A DNA stretch of 64,000 bases from Bradyrhizobium huanghuaihaiense (GTDB taxonomy: Bacteria; Pseudomonadota; Alphaproteobacteria; Rhizobiales; Xanthobacteraceae): contig NZ_VLLA01000007.1 of the NCBI RefSeq assembly GCF_007830635.1, positions 248,001-312,000 of the forward strand, given 5' to 3'. Each line of letters begins with the position of its first letter. Within the stretch, counting starts at the first letter, position 1. Position numbers and translations under genes: made by a program. Below the pieces are notes generated by a model. That model ran no database searches, was not told the DNA's origin, and saw only the letters and a program-made list of their open reading frames with translations. Below are positions 18,960 to 26,641 of the stretch, in pieces.

Positions 18960-20201
18960 ATGCACGACAACGACAACCTCACCATCGAACGCCCGACCTT
19001 CGTCACCCATCTCGAATGCGCGATGGAGGGCGATCACTACGCCGCCGATCAGGTCCACAATCTCTCTAAGGCCGGCAAGCCGCTTCTGGTGCGTTACGAC
19101 CTCGCGGGCGTGAAGAAGGCGCTGACCAAGGACGCGCTGGCGCAGCGCCCCGGCGATATGTGGCGCTACCGCGAGCTGCTGCCGGTGCGCAAATGCAAGG
19201 ACATCGTCTCGCTCGGCGAAGTCACCACGCCGCTGATCCGCCTGCCGAAGCTCGGCGCAAAGCTCGGCGGCGGCGAGATCATCGTCAAGGACGAGGGGCG
19301 TCTGCCGACCGGGTCTTTCAAGGCCCGCGGCCTCGTGATGGCTGTGTCGATGGGCAAGGCGCTCGGCATCAAGCACATGGCGATGCCGACCAACGGCAAT
19401 GCCGGCGCGGCGCTGGCGGCCTACGCCACCTCCTGCGGCATCAAGACCACGATCTTCTGCCCGGCCGATACGCCTGAAGTGAATGTCAGCGAGATCGAGC
19501 TGCAGGGCGCGACCGTCTACCGCGTCAACGGCTATATCGACGATTGCGGCAAGATCGTCGGCGAGGGCAAGGCCAAGGTCGGCTGGTTCGACACCTCGAC
19601 GCTGAAGGAGCCGTACCGCATCGAAGGCAAGAAGACGATGGGCCTCGAGCTTGCCGAGCAGCTCGGCTGGGACGTGCCCGACGTGATCTTCTATCCGACC
19701 GGCGGCGGCACCGGCCTGATCGGCATGTGGAAGGCTTTTGACGAGCTAGAGAAGATCGGCTTCATCGGAAGCAAGCGCCCGCGCATGGTCGCGGTGCAGG
19801 CCTCGGGCTGCGCGCCGATGGTACGCGCCTACGAGGCCGGCACCGAGCACGCCACGCGCTGGGAGGACGCCCACACCATCGCATCAGGCATCCGCGTGCC
19901 GCAGGCGATCGGCGATTTTCTGATCTTGCGCGCCGTGCGCGAGAGCAAGGGTTTTGCCATTGCAGTCGATGACGACAAGATCTCGGCGGCGCTGAACGAG
20001 GTCGCGCGCGAGGAGGGGCTGCTGCTGTGTCCCGAGGGCGCCGCAACCTACGCCGCCTACAAGGAGAGCCTCGCCGACGGCCGCGTCAGCAAGACCGATC
20101 GCGTGATGCTGTTTAACTGCGCGACCGGCCTGAAATACCCGCTGCCGCCGGTCACCCGCACGCTCGATCGCCATAAGCCGATCGACTATTCGCAGTTCTA
20201 G
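18960..20201 (+). CDS. thrC: Threonine synthase
   Basis: 413-residue pyridoxal-phosphate enzyme of fold type II. It converts O-phosphohomoserine to threonine. The N-terminal part (FVTHLECAMEGDHYAADQVH) resembles the short, plant/archaeal-like class of threonine synthases. PLP lysine in LPTGSFKARG (Lys121); phosphate cradle YPTGGGTGLIG; asparagine loop PTNGNAGAAL; C-terminal LLLCPEGAATYAAY. A second, longer thrC elsewhere in the genome is possible, and a related threonine dehydratase-like activity cannot be excluded. The ATG at 18960 has AAGGAA upstream. A hairpin follows at 20215. Confidence 0.85.
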   Translation: MHDNDNLTIERPTFVTHLECAMEGDHYAADQVHNLSKAGKPLLVRYDLAGVKKALTKDALAQRPGDMWRYRELLPVRKCKDIVSLGEVTTPLIRLPKLGAKLGGGEIIVKDEGRLPTGSFKARGLVMAVSMGKALGIKHMAMPTNGNAGAALAAYATSCGIKTTIFCPADTPEVNVSEIELQGATVYRVNGYIDDCGKIVGEGKAKVGWFDTSTLKEPYRIEGKKTMGLELAEQLGWDVPDVIFYPTGGGTGLIGMWKAFDELEKIGFIGSKRPRMVAVQASGCAPMVRAYEAGTEHATRWEDAHTIASGIRVPQAIGDFLILRAVRESKGFAIAVDDDKISAALNEVAREEGLLLCPEGAATYAAYKESLADGRVSKTDRVMLFNCATGLKYPLPPVTRTLDRHKPIDYSQF

Positions 20202-20214
20202 GCACGACCATACT

Positions 20215-20241
20215 GCCGGAGCGCGGCGATCTCGCTCCGGC
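20215..20241 (+). terminator. Hairpin after thrC
   Basis: GCCGGAGCG (20215-20223) pairs with CGCTCCGGC (20233-20241); CGTCATTTCGTCTCTT follows, moderately T-rich. Confidence 0.6.
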
Positions 20242-20329
20242 GCGTCATTTCGTCTCTTCACGACCGATCCCTCTTCCCGTACGCGGGAGGGCACAAGAAC
20301 AACAAAGACACATCGCTGGGGAGAGCACA

Positions 20330-21301
20330 ATGAAGAAGGCCGTCTGGGCCGGACTGATCGGTATTCTCGCGATCGCAGGCGCCGCGCGCGCCGACGACTA
20401 TCCCTCGCGCCCCATCACCATCATCGTTCCCTTTGCGGCTGGCGGCCCGTCGGATGCGATGGCGCGCGTGCTCGCCGAGCGGATGCGGATCTCGCTGGGC
20501 CAGCCCCTGGTGATCGAGAACGTCACCGGCGCGGGCGGCTCGATCGGCGTCGGCCGCGCCGTGCAATCGCCGCCCGACGGCTACACCATCTCCTTCGGCC
20601 ATCTCGGCACTCACGTCGCCAACGGCGCCGTCTACAAGCTCAGCTACGATCTCGTCGCGGACCTCGAACCCGTGGTGCTGCTGCCGAGCAACCCGATGAT
20701 CGTGGTCAGCAAGAACGCGGTGCCCGCGACCTCGCTGAAAGAGCTGATCGAATGGCTGAAGTCGCGGCCCTCGCCCCCGACGGCGGGCACGGCCGGCGCA
20801 GGCTCCGGCAGCCACATCGCCGGTGTCTATTTCGAGAGCGTTTCCGGCATCAAGCTGCAATATGTCCCGTATCGCGGCACCGCGCCCGCGCTGAACGATC
20901 TGATCGCCGGCCAGATCGATATCATCGTCGACCAGACCTCCAACTCCATCAACCAGGTCCGCGCCGGCACCATCCGTGCCTACGCCATCACCGACGACAA
21001 GCGCCTGGCCTCCGCGCCCGACATTCCGACCGCGGAGGAGGCCGGGCTGAAGGGCTTCAACATGACGCTGTGGTCGGGCATGTGGGTGCCGAAGGGCACG
21101 CCGAAGGCGATCGTGACGAAACTCAACGCCGCGGCCGTGGAGGCGCTGAAGGATCCCGCCGTGAAGAAGCAGCTCGAAAGCCAGGGCCTGGAGATGACGC
21201 CGCAGGACCAGCTCGCGCCGGAGGCGCTTGGTGCGCGGCAAAAGGCCGAGATTGCAAAGTGGTGGCCGATCATCAAGGCGGCCAACATCAAGGTGGATTG
21301 A
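20330..21301 (+). CDS. Tripartite tricarboxylate transporter substrate-binding protein (Bug/TctC family)
   Basis: 323 residues with a cleavable signal peptide (KKAVWAGLIGILAIAGAARA, about residues 2-21). The mature start DDYPSRPITIIVPFAAGGPS is the typical Bug-family first strand, followed by VIENVTGAGGSIGVGRAVQS and GYTISFGHLGTHVANGAVYK. These periplasmic receptors bind small carboxylates or amides. No TctA/TctB membrane subunits are near, as is common for orphan Bug proteins in bradyrhizobia, so transport versus sensing is undecided. GGGGAG eight bases before the ATG. Confidence 0.92.
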   Translation: MKKAVWAGLIGILAIAGAARADDYPSRPITIIVPFAAGGPSDAMARVLAERMRISLGQPLVIENVTGAGGSIGVGRAVQSPPDGYTISFGHLGTHVANGAVYKLSYDLVADLEPVVLLPSNPMIVVSKNAVPATSLKELIEWLKSRPSPPTAGTAGAGSGSHIAGVYFESVSGIKLQYVPYRGTAPALNDLIAGQIDIIVDQTSNSINQVRAGTIRAYAITDDKRLASAPDIPTAEEAGLKGFNMTLWSGMWVPKGTPKAIVTKLNAAAVEALKDPAVKKQLESQGLEMTPQDQLAPEALGARQKAEIAKWWPIIKAANIKVD

Positions 21302-21364
21302 GTGCCTCGCTGTGGCCGCAGCACGCAGTGCTTGCCGTGAGGACCGGCGCGACGCGGCGCCGCA

Positions 21365-21751
21365 TCACATCGTGTCGTCACCGGCGTCCGAAAGTGCCGT
21401 CTCGAGGCACTCGATCAGGGCTCGTGTTGAAAACGGCTTAGCGAGAAAGCCGATCGCGCCGGCCTTCAGCGCGCGGTCGCGCACGGCCTCGTCGGGAAAA
21501 GCCGTCATGAAGATGAAGGGCGTGATGCGCCCGAGGCCGCGCATATGCGTCAACAGCTCGACGCCGCTCATGGCCGCCATCTGCACGTCCGCGATCACGC
21601 AGGAGGTCGCCTCCAGTTCGGCGGATTGGAGAAATTCGTGAGCGGAGCCAAAGGTGTAGACCGTGTACCCGCGCGACGTCAGGAGGTTGTTCGTCGCAAG
21701 GCGAACGGAGGCATCATCATCGATGACGGAAATGATCGAAGGCACTGACAA
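21365..21751 (-). CDS. Stand-alone response regulator receiver
   Basis: 128 residues, a single receiver domain: VIDDDASVR (acidic pocket), phosphoacceptor in CVIADVQM, threonine in FIFMTAFPDE and lysine in GAIGFLAKPF. No output domain, so it may act as a phosphate sink or an allosteric partner. The start appears to be a TTG at 21751 with AGGAG nine bases upstream. It is the third gene of a kinase, FixJ-type regulator, receiver operon, 87 bases after the regulator's stop. Confidence 0.85.
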   Translation of the reverse strand: MSVPSIISVIDDDASVRLATNNLLTSRGYTVYTFGSAHEFLQSAELEATSCVIADVQMAAMSGVELLTHMRGLGRITPFIFMTAFPDEAVRDRALKAGAIGFLAKPFSTRALIECLETALSDAGDDTM

Positions 21752-21838
21752 GATGATCGCTCCTGAACGGGGAGCCGCCGGCCGCGGTTCAGCCGCTTCA
21801 GGGAAAGTGGGCCACCAGAGCGAGCTTGGAAAGCATAC

Positions 21839-22504
21839 TTAGGTTTGCAGGTGACCCCTGTTGCGCGGGATTCCGAGCGCGTCCGTCATTCTGACGAGAT
21901 CGGCCAACGATTTTGCCCCCATTTTCCGCATGATCTGCCCTCGATAGATCTTTACGGTAATTTCGGCTAATCCGAGTTCAGCGGCGACCTGCTTGTTCAT
22001 CAGGCCGGATGCAACCAGAGCGAGGACGTCGCGCTCACGTGCCGTCAGCCCCTCGAAACGGGATCGCACGCCCGAGATGGACTTCTCGGCATCGCGCCGC
22101 TTGCGATCCCGTTCGATCGCTGCTTGCACTGCGTCCAGCATGTCCTGGTCGCGCACCGGCTTGGTCAGGAAATCGACGGCACCGCTTTTCATGGCTCTCA
22201 CGGTCATGGGGATATCGCCGTGACCGGTGATGAAGATGATGGGCGTGTGAATATTGGCCTTGGCGAGGTCGGCCTGGAGGTCGAGGCCGCTCGCGCCTGG
22301 CAGGCGGATGTCGAGCACGAGGCAACTGGGGACCGCAGGCGGTTTGGCTTCCAGGATCTCCGCCGCCGAGCTGAAGGCTTCGACCTTGAGGCCGACCGAT
22401 TGAAAAAGATTGGTCAGCGCACGGCGCATCGACGGATCGTCATCGACGATAAGGACGATCGGATCACCGGCGCTCCCCTCGGCCTGCTTGGCATGGTCAG
22501 TCAC
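21839..22504 (-). CDS. FixJ/NarL-type two-component response regulator
   Basis: 221 residues from a GTG at 22504 that overlaps the kinase stop (GTGA), a sign of translational coupling; the frame continues upstream into the kinase gene but without homology. Receiver: VLIVDDDPSMR, phosphoacceptor in CLVLDIRLPG, FITGHGDIPM, GAVDFLTKPV. Output: LuxR-type helix-turn-helix (LTARERDVLALVASGLMNKQ, then AELGLAEITVKIYRGQIM). This is the FixJ/NodW/NwsB type found widely in bradyrhizobia; targets are unknown. The cognate kinase is the overlapping gene upstream. Confidence 0.92.
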   Translation of the reverse strand: MTDHAKQAEGSAGDPIVLIVDDDPSMRRALTNLFQSVGLKVEAFSSAAEILEAKPPAVPSCLVLDIRLPGASGLDLQADLAKANIHTPIIFITGHGDIPMTVRAMKSGAVDFLTKPVRDQDMLDAVQAAIERDRKRRDAEKSISGVRSRFEGLTARERDVLALVASGLMNKQVAAELGLAEITVKIYRGQIMRKMGAKSLADLVRMTDALGIPRNRGHLQT

Positions 22505-24933
22505 GACATGTCCTTGTGTGGCAAGGGCAAGGGCAGGGCGATCTGGAATGTTGCACCGCGCCCCTCGTTTTGAAAGGCCGAAAGCCGGCCCGCGTGAGCC
22601 TCGATGATCGATCGGCAGATCGAGAGTCCCATTCCCAGACCGCTCGATTTCGTCGTGAAGAAGGGGGTGAAGATGCGTTCCTTGACGTCTTTGGCGAGGC
22701 CGACGCCGCGGTCCGTCACGGTGAGGAGCAGGCGGTCGTCGTCGTCCGCCCGGCACGAGCGGATCGCCAGCTCGCGAGCACGATCGAGATTGCCCTGCAT
22801 GGCTTCAATGCCATTCATCACCAGGTTGATCAGCACCTGCTGGAGCTGGATCCGGTCGCCGCAGATCCGGGGCAGGTCGGACGCCAGCTCCATGCGCACC
22901 GATACCGCGTGGGTCGCGAGCTCGCGCCGAACGAGCGCCACGGCCTCCCTGACCACCTGGTTGATGTCGAGCGGAACGACTTCGATCTCGGTCTTCTTCG
23001 CAAGCGCCCTGATACGGCGGATCACCTCGGTCGCCCGATTGGCGTCCTCGACAATCCATTCAGCGGACCGGCGCGCAGCTTTCAAATCGGCCGGTTCGCG
23101 GTCGAGCCAGGCGATGCAGGCGTCCGCATTGGAGATCACGGCGGCAAGAGGCTGGGTGATTTCGTGGGCAATCGAGGTGGTCAGCTCGCCGAGCGTCGTG
23201 ACGCGCGTGACATGGGCAAGCTCGCCTTGCGCCTTGCGCAGCGCCTCTTCCGCCTGCTCGACGCGGATCGCCGCCGTGATGTCGCTGCTGACGCCGCGAT
23301 AGCCGAGAAAATTGCCTTGCGCATCATGGAAGGGCTTGCCGCTGGTGCGCACGTAGATTGGAGATCCGTTACGATCCCTGCTGCGGTAGATCAGATCGCG
23401 GAACGGGACATGGGCATCGAGCGCCACGCGGTGCTGCTCCCATTTCTCCGGCTCGAGCTCGGCATCGGGTGGGATGTCCCAGCGGGTCAGGCCGATCAAG
23501 CCCGTCGGCGGGGCGGTGGAGGTGTCGGCATGTTCCGATATCCGCGTGATGCGGTGGTCCGGGCCGGTCTCCCAGAACCAGTCCGATGCGGTTTCGGCAT
23601 AGTCGCGGAATCGCTGCTCGGATGCCTTGAGCTCGTCGAACGCCTTGTGCAGCGCATCTTTTGCCGCGAACTGCTCGGTGACGTCCACGTGCGTGCCGAT
23701 GATTTCCATCACCTCGCCGTCGTGGCCTATCACGGGGTGTCCCTCGCTATGGACGCGTCTGATCGAGCCGTCGGGGCGCGCAATCCGGAAGTCGATCTGG
23801 AAGGGCTGCTTCTGCCTGATAGCTTCGCGTTCCATCTCGATAATCCGCTGAAAGTCTTCCGGCAAGATACGTTGCTGAAATGCCCGGGCCGGGACATCGA
23901 TCTGGTCCGGCTCAAACCCGAACAGGCGGTAGAGTTCAGCCGATCGGTAGGCGAACTCCTGGCGATGAACGTCCCAGGCCCAGCTGCTCGTATGGCTGAG
24001 GCGTTGAGCTTCACTCAAATAGGCTTCGCTACGACGCAGCCTCTGTTCCGCTTCCTTGGCAACCGTGACATCGGTCACGGCCCCGACGAACTCGATGCGC
24101 CCGGATGGATGTCGCACCGCGCGCGCCACGGAATGGAGATATTTGACCGATCCGTCGGGCATCAGCAGGCGGTATTGGTGGTCGAAATCCTCAGCCAGGC
24201 GGTAGGCCCGCTCAAGGGTGCTGCGGACCGTGTCGCGATCTTCCGGATGAATGCGCTGAAAGACGAAGCGGAGGGTCGGCTTCCTCGTCGGGTCGCACTG
24301 GAAGATGCGAAAGGTCTCCCTCGACCAGACCGCCTCGCCGGTCGCGAAGTTCAGGCCGAAGCTGCCGGTGTGGCTCAATTCCTGGGCCTGGGCGAGATAG
24401 GCCTCGCTCTGGCGCAGCGCGTCCTCGGTCTCCCTGCGCTGGGTGATGTTTTCGCAGGCGACCAGCAGGATCGGCGTGCCGTCGCCGCGCAGCATCGCCT
24501 TGGCGTTTTCACGGACCCAGAGCACCGAGCCGTCCTTCCGGAATTTACGAATCTCCCAGGTGTGCGACTGGTCCACGGTGGTCAGGCACAAGGCGACGCA
24601 TTGACGAACGAAGTCGTGGTCCTCCTCGAAGAAGACGTTCAGCACGGATTGGCCGATCAGCTCATCCGTGGTGTAGCCCAGTTGTGCGGCGCCGAACGTA
24701 TTGACGTTGAGCACCGTTCCGGCCGGATCGACCATGAAGTACATGACCGGATTGTGCTCGAACACCTCGCGCCATTGCTTCATGGCGTCACGCAGATCGG
24801 TGTTCTGCCGCGAGGCGTCCGCGACGGCGGGGCGGTCCTTCACGCCGTTGCCGAATGATCGAAGCGCCGCAAGGCCGCCGAGCAGGAATTGCGCGGCCGA
24901 ACTCCCGATTTTCGTGATCTGGCCAGGCATCAT
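22501..24933 (-). CDS. Multi-PAS sensor histidine kinase
   Basis: 810 residues without a clear membrane segment, so probably cytoplasmic. Four PAS/PAC units are visible between about residues 45 and 565 (for example EVFEHNPVMYFMVDPAGTVL, SFGLNFATGEAVWS, SSWAWDVHRQEFAYRSAELY, ASDWFWETGPDHRITRIS), each ending in a PAC element such as VDVTEQF. The HisKA helix carries the phosphorylated histidine in TTSIAHEITQPLAAVISNAD. The ATPase domain has VLINLVMNGIEAM, TDRGVGLAKDV and SSGLGMGLSICRSI. Relative of the FixL/NodV-like soluble kinases; no heme-binding residue could be assigned. First gene of its operon. Confidence 0.92.
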   Translation of the reverse strand: MMPGQITKIGSSAAQFLLGGLAALRSFGNGVKDRPAVADASRQNTDLRDAMKQWREVFEHNPVMYFMVDPAGTVLNVNTFGAAQLGYTTDELIGQSVLNVFFEEDHDFVRQCVALCLTTVDQSHTWEIRKFRKDGSVLWVRENAKAMLRGDGTPILLVACENITQRRETEDALRQSEAYLAQAQELSHTGSFGLNFATGEAVWSRETFRIFQCDPTRKPTLRFVFQRIHPEDRDTVRSTLERAYRLAEDFDHQYRLLMPDGSVKYLHSVARAVRHPSGRIEFVGAVTDVTVAKEAEQRLRRSEAYLSEAQRLSHTSSWAWDVHRQEFAYRSAELYRLFGFEPDQIDVPARAFQQRILPEDFQRIIEMEREAIRQKQPFQIDFRIARPDGSIRRVHSEGHPVIGHDGEVMEIIGTHVDVTEQFAAKDALHKAFDELKASEQRFRDYAETASDWFWETGPDHRITRISEHADTSTAPPTGLIGLTRWDIPPDAELEPEKWEQHRVALDAHVPFRDLIYRSRDRNGSPIYVRTSGKPFHDAQGNFLGYRGVSSDITAAIRVEQAEEALRKAQGELAHVTRVTTLGELTTSIAHEITQPLAAVISNADACIAWLDREPADLKAARRSAEWIVEDANRATEVIRRIRALAKKTEIEVVPLDINQVVREAVALVRRELATHAVSVRMELASDLPRICGDRIQLQQVLINLVMNGIEAMQGNLDRARELAIRSCRADDDDRLLLTVTDRGVGLAKDVKERIFTPFFTTKSSGLGMGLSICRSIIEAHAGRLSAFQNEGRGATFQIALPLPLPHKDMS

Positions 24934-25367
24934 CGCAAGCGTCCCGGCTCGCTGGCGTCAAAGCGAGTAGAGCACTTTGCCATTACAGGGGCAATTCCCT
25001 CCGACCAAAGTCGAACTCTCGCAAAATTCCCGATTGCCGTGCAGCTTGCACGCGTTGCGCCGTCTCGTTGCGGCGGATGTCCGGAAAACTACGGCACAAA
25101 CCTACGTATAGCTCGCACAATCCTAGTTCTAGCGCGCATTTACCTCCGTACAATTGAGCGGTGCGTTGCAAGGAGCCTAGTCTTGCAGTCAATCGAGAGG
25201 AGACGATTGCGGAGCACAAATTGCCGGAACGCCCGGCGTGTTGCACCCAAAAGAGCCAGGCTCTGCGTCCACACGATTGAGAAGCCCGCATTTTCCGTGA
25301 CGACCGTGGCGACCTCTGCCTTTGCGCATCAGGAAGCCAGGACCCAAGAAGTCAAGAGGAGAGGATC
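24934..25367. other. Intergenic region, divergent promoters, no gene seen
   Basis: 434 bases between the kinase (left) and the small-protein cluster (right). A lower-GC stretch around 25090-25145 (CTACGTATAG, TCCTAGTTCTAG) is the likely promoter zone. AAGAGGAGAGGATC just before 25368 is a strong ribosome site. A frame open across the region has no start context or recognisable protein. Confidence 0.5.
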
Positions 25368-25556
25368 ATGTGCGATAGCCCCGAGTACTCCGAGCGCCGT
25401 TCCGAATCCAAAGGCTGTGCCGTCTGCGCCGGGAAGTTTGGCCTGATTCGATACTACTCCTGGCAGGCGCCGCTCTGCTCGCGGAAATGTCTCGATCGGT
25501 TCAGGGCGCGTCGCGAACGCGACCGGCTCTGGCTGTTCCGATGTCAAGCGGCATGA
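25368..25556 (+). CDS. Small cysteine-motif protein (possible zinc ribbon), cluster member 1
   Basis: 62 residues, ATG at 25368 behind AAGAGGAGAGGA. Four cysteines in a Cys-x2-Cys ... Cys-x3-Cys pattern (C17, C20, C37, C41) in GCAVCAGKF and APLCSRKCLDRF, followed by a basic stretch RFRARRERDR. The pattern suggests a small treble-clef or zinc-ribbon fold. It shares the layout with the two proteins at 26004 and 26251, though with two residues less between the pairs. No known family; function unknown. Confidence 0.7.
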   Translation: MCDSPEYSERRSESKGCAVCAGKFGLIRYYSWQAPLCSRKCLDRFRARRERDRLWLFRCQAA

Positions 25557-25611
25557 GGATCGGCCGCCGCACCTAGCCCGTCAGGTCATGTCTTCGCCCG
25601 GAGGCTGTGAG

Positions 25612-26007
25612 TTGAACCGTAGCTGCAAGCTCCTGTTGGCGATCGCGCTGCCGCTTCTGCTGCTGACGGGCGTCAAGGCCGAGGAAGTCGTACGAGATGG
25701 TTCACATCGCCACCATCCGCCTCAGGATCAGCTGCTCCACGAGAAGTTCTATTCGAACTGGCACATGCCGGACAATCCGGTTCTGAGCTGCTGCAACAAT
25801 GCGGATTGCTACCCGACCGAGGTACGCTACGTCGACGGCAGGATCTACGCGCGGCGCCGGGAAGACGGGAAATACATCCTGATCCCGTCCCAGAAGGTCG
25901 AGCGCAACAGAGACAATCCCGACGGCCGCAACCATATCTGCGCGCCGCCGCCGTCCGCCTCTCTGATCGACACGGTCTACTGCTTCGCGCTGGGAGGTGC
26001 CACGTGA
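25612..26007 (+). CDS. Secreted cysteine-rich hypothetical protein
   Basis: 131 residues if read from TTG at 25612, which has GGAGG at 25600-25604; an in-frame ATG at 25588 adds eight residues but has a weak ribosome site. Signal peptide CKLLLAIALPLLLLTGVKA. The mature part starts EEVVRDGSHRHHPPQ and holds HEKFYSNWHMPDNPVLSCCN, NADCYPTEVRYVDGRIYARR, then a single Cys in NHICAPPP and one in TVYCFALGG. Conserved-looking in bradyrhizobia in my memory, no function known. Several cysteines suggest disulfides in the periplasm. Its stop overlaps the next GTG (GTGA at 26004). Confidence 0.7.
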   Translation: MNRSCKLLLAIALPLLLLTGVKAEEVVRDGSHRHHPPQDQLLHEKFYSNWHMPDNPVLSCCNNADCYPTEVRYVDGRIYARRREDGKYILIPSQKVERNRDNPDGRNHICAPPPSASLIDTVYCFALGGAT

Positions 26008-26192
26008 GATTCATATTGGTGAATGGCAGAACCCCGTTCCGCAAGACGTCGTGCCTGTGGTGCTGCGAGGAGATCGAGGGCGGATATCTGCGCGACGCCA
26101 GGACGCTGCTGCCCTACTGCGGCTACGAGTGCTACGCGATTCATCAGGAATCAGGGCGGTCGATCGAGGGGCGTACGCGCGCGGCATCCTGA
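26004..26192 (+). CDS. Small cysteine-motif protein, cluster member 2
   Basis: 62 residues from GTG at 26004, with GGGAGG eight bases upstream and four-base overlap with the preceding gene. It begins MRFILVNGRTPFRKTS and has C17-x2-C20 (CLWCCEEI) and C39-x3-C43 (YCGYECYAIHQ), exactly the spacing of the protein at 26251. Probably a small metal-binding protein; no known function. Confidence 0.72.
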   Translation: MRFILVNGRTPFRKTSCLWCCEEIEGGYLRDARTLLPYCGYECYAIHQESGRSIEGRTRAAS

Positions 26193-26250
26193 GCAGACAG
26201 GCCGGCGGGACGCATCGGCGGACGTGCCTTAGGCAAGAGAGGACACGACA

Positions 26251-26559
26251 TTGAGGTTCATGCTCGTCAATCAGGAACATCCCAGCCACAACTCAGCCTG
26301 CAGCGCATGCGCCCAGCCGCTGGGCTCGAGTTACGTCCGGCATGTGTCCAAGCAAGAACGGTATTGCGACTACGATTGCTACCGCCAGCAGACGGCCATG
26401 GACATGCTGAGGCCGCGTAGCCCGTTCGAGGCGATCGCGGTGCTGACTGCGATGGCGGGCTGGAGCTGGATGATTCAGATGAGCGCGCTGTCGCGCTCAC
26501 TGGCTGAGGTCTATCTGCGCGAGTACGTCCTTCTGACCACGGAAGGAGGTGACCGCTAA
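26251..26559 (+). CDS. Small cysteine-motif protein with C-terminal hydrophobic segment, cluster member 3
   Basis: 102 residues from a TTG at 26251 (GAGAGGA about eight bases upstream); an ATG at 26260 would remove the conserved RFMLVN start. It begins MRFMLVNQEHPSHNSA and has C17-x2-C20 (CSACAQPL) and C39-x3-C43 (YCDYDCYRQQ). The C-terminal half adds a hydrophobic segment (EAIAVLTAMAGWSWMIQM) that could associate with the membrane. Clearly a paralogue of the gene at 26004. Confidence 0.72.
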   Translation: MRFMLVNQEHPSHNSACSACAQPLGSSYVRHVSKQERYCDYDCYRQQTAMDMLRPRSPFEAIAVLTAMAGWSWMIQMSALSRSLAEVYLREYVLLTTEGGDR

Positions 26560-26641
26560 CTGCCCGTTGCCGGCCGCGCAGAGCCGTCGGCCGCAGCTAC
26601 CGCGTCCACTCGCGCCGCGTCCAGCCCCGGCGGTCGCGAGG

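Noticed and set aside
22516..24858. Open frame of 780 codons opposite the multi-PAS kinase
   Set aside because: High GC makes antisense frames long; it has no ribosome site or family features and mirrors a clear kinase gene.
24889..25446. 185-codon forward frame across the intergenic region into the small-protein gene
   Set aside because: It overlaps two better genes, lacks a ribosome site and has a random-looking, Arg-rich sequence.
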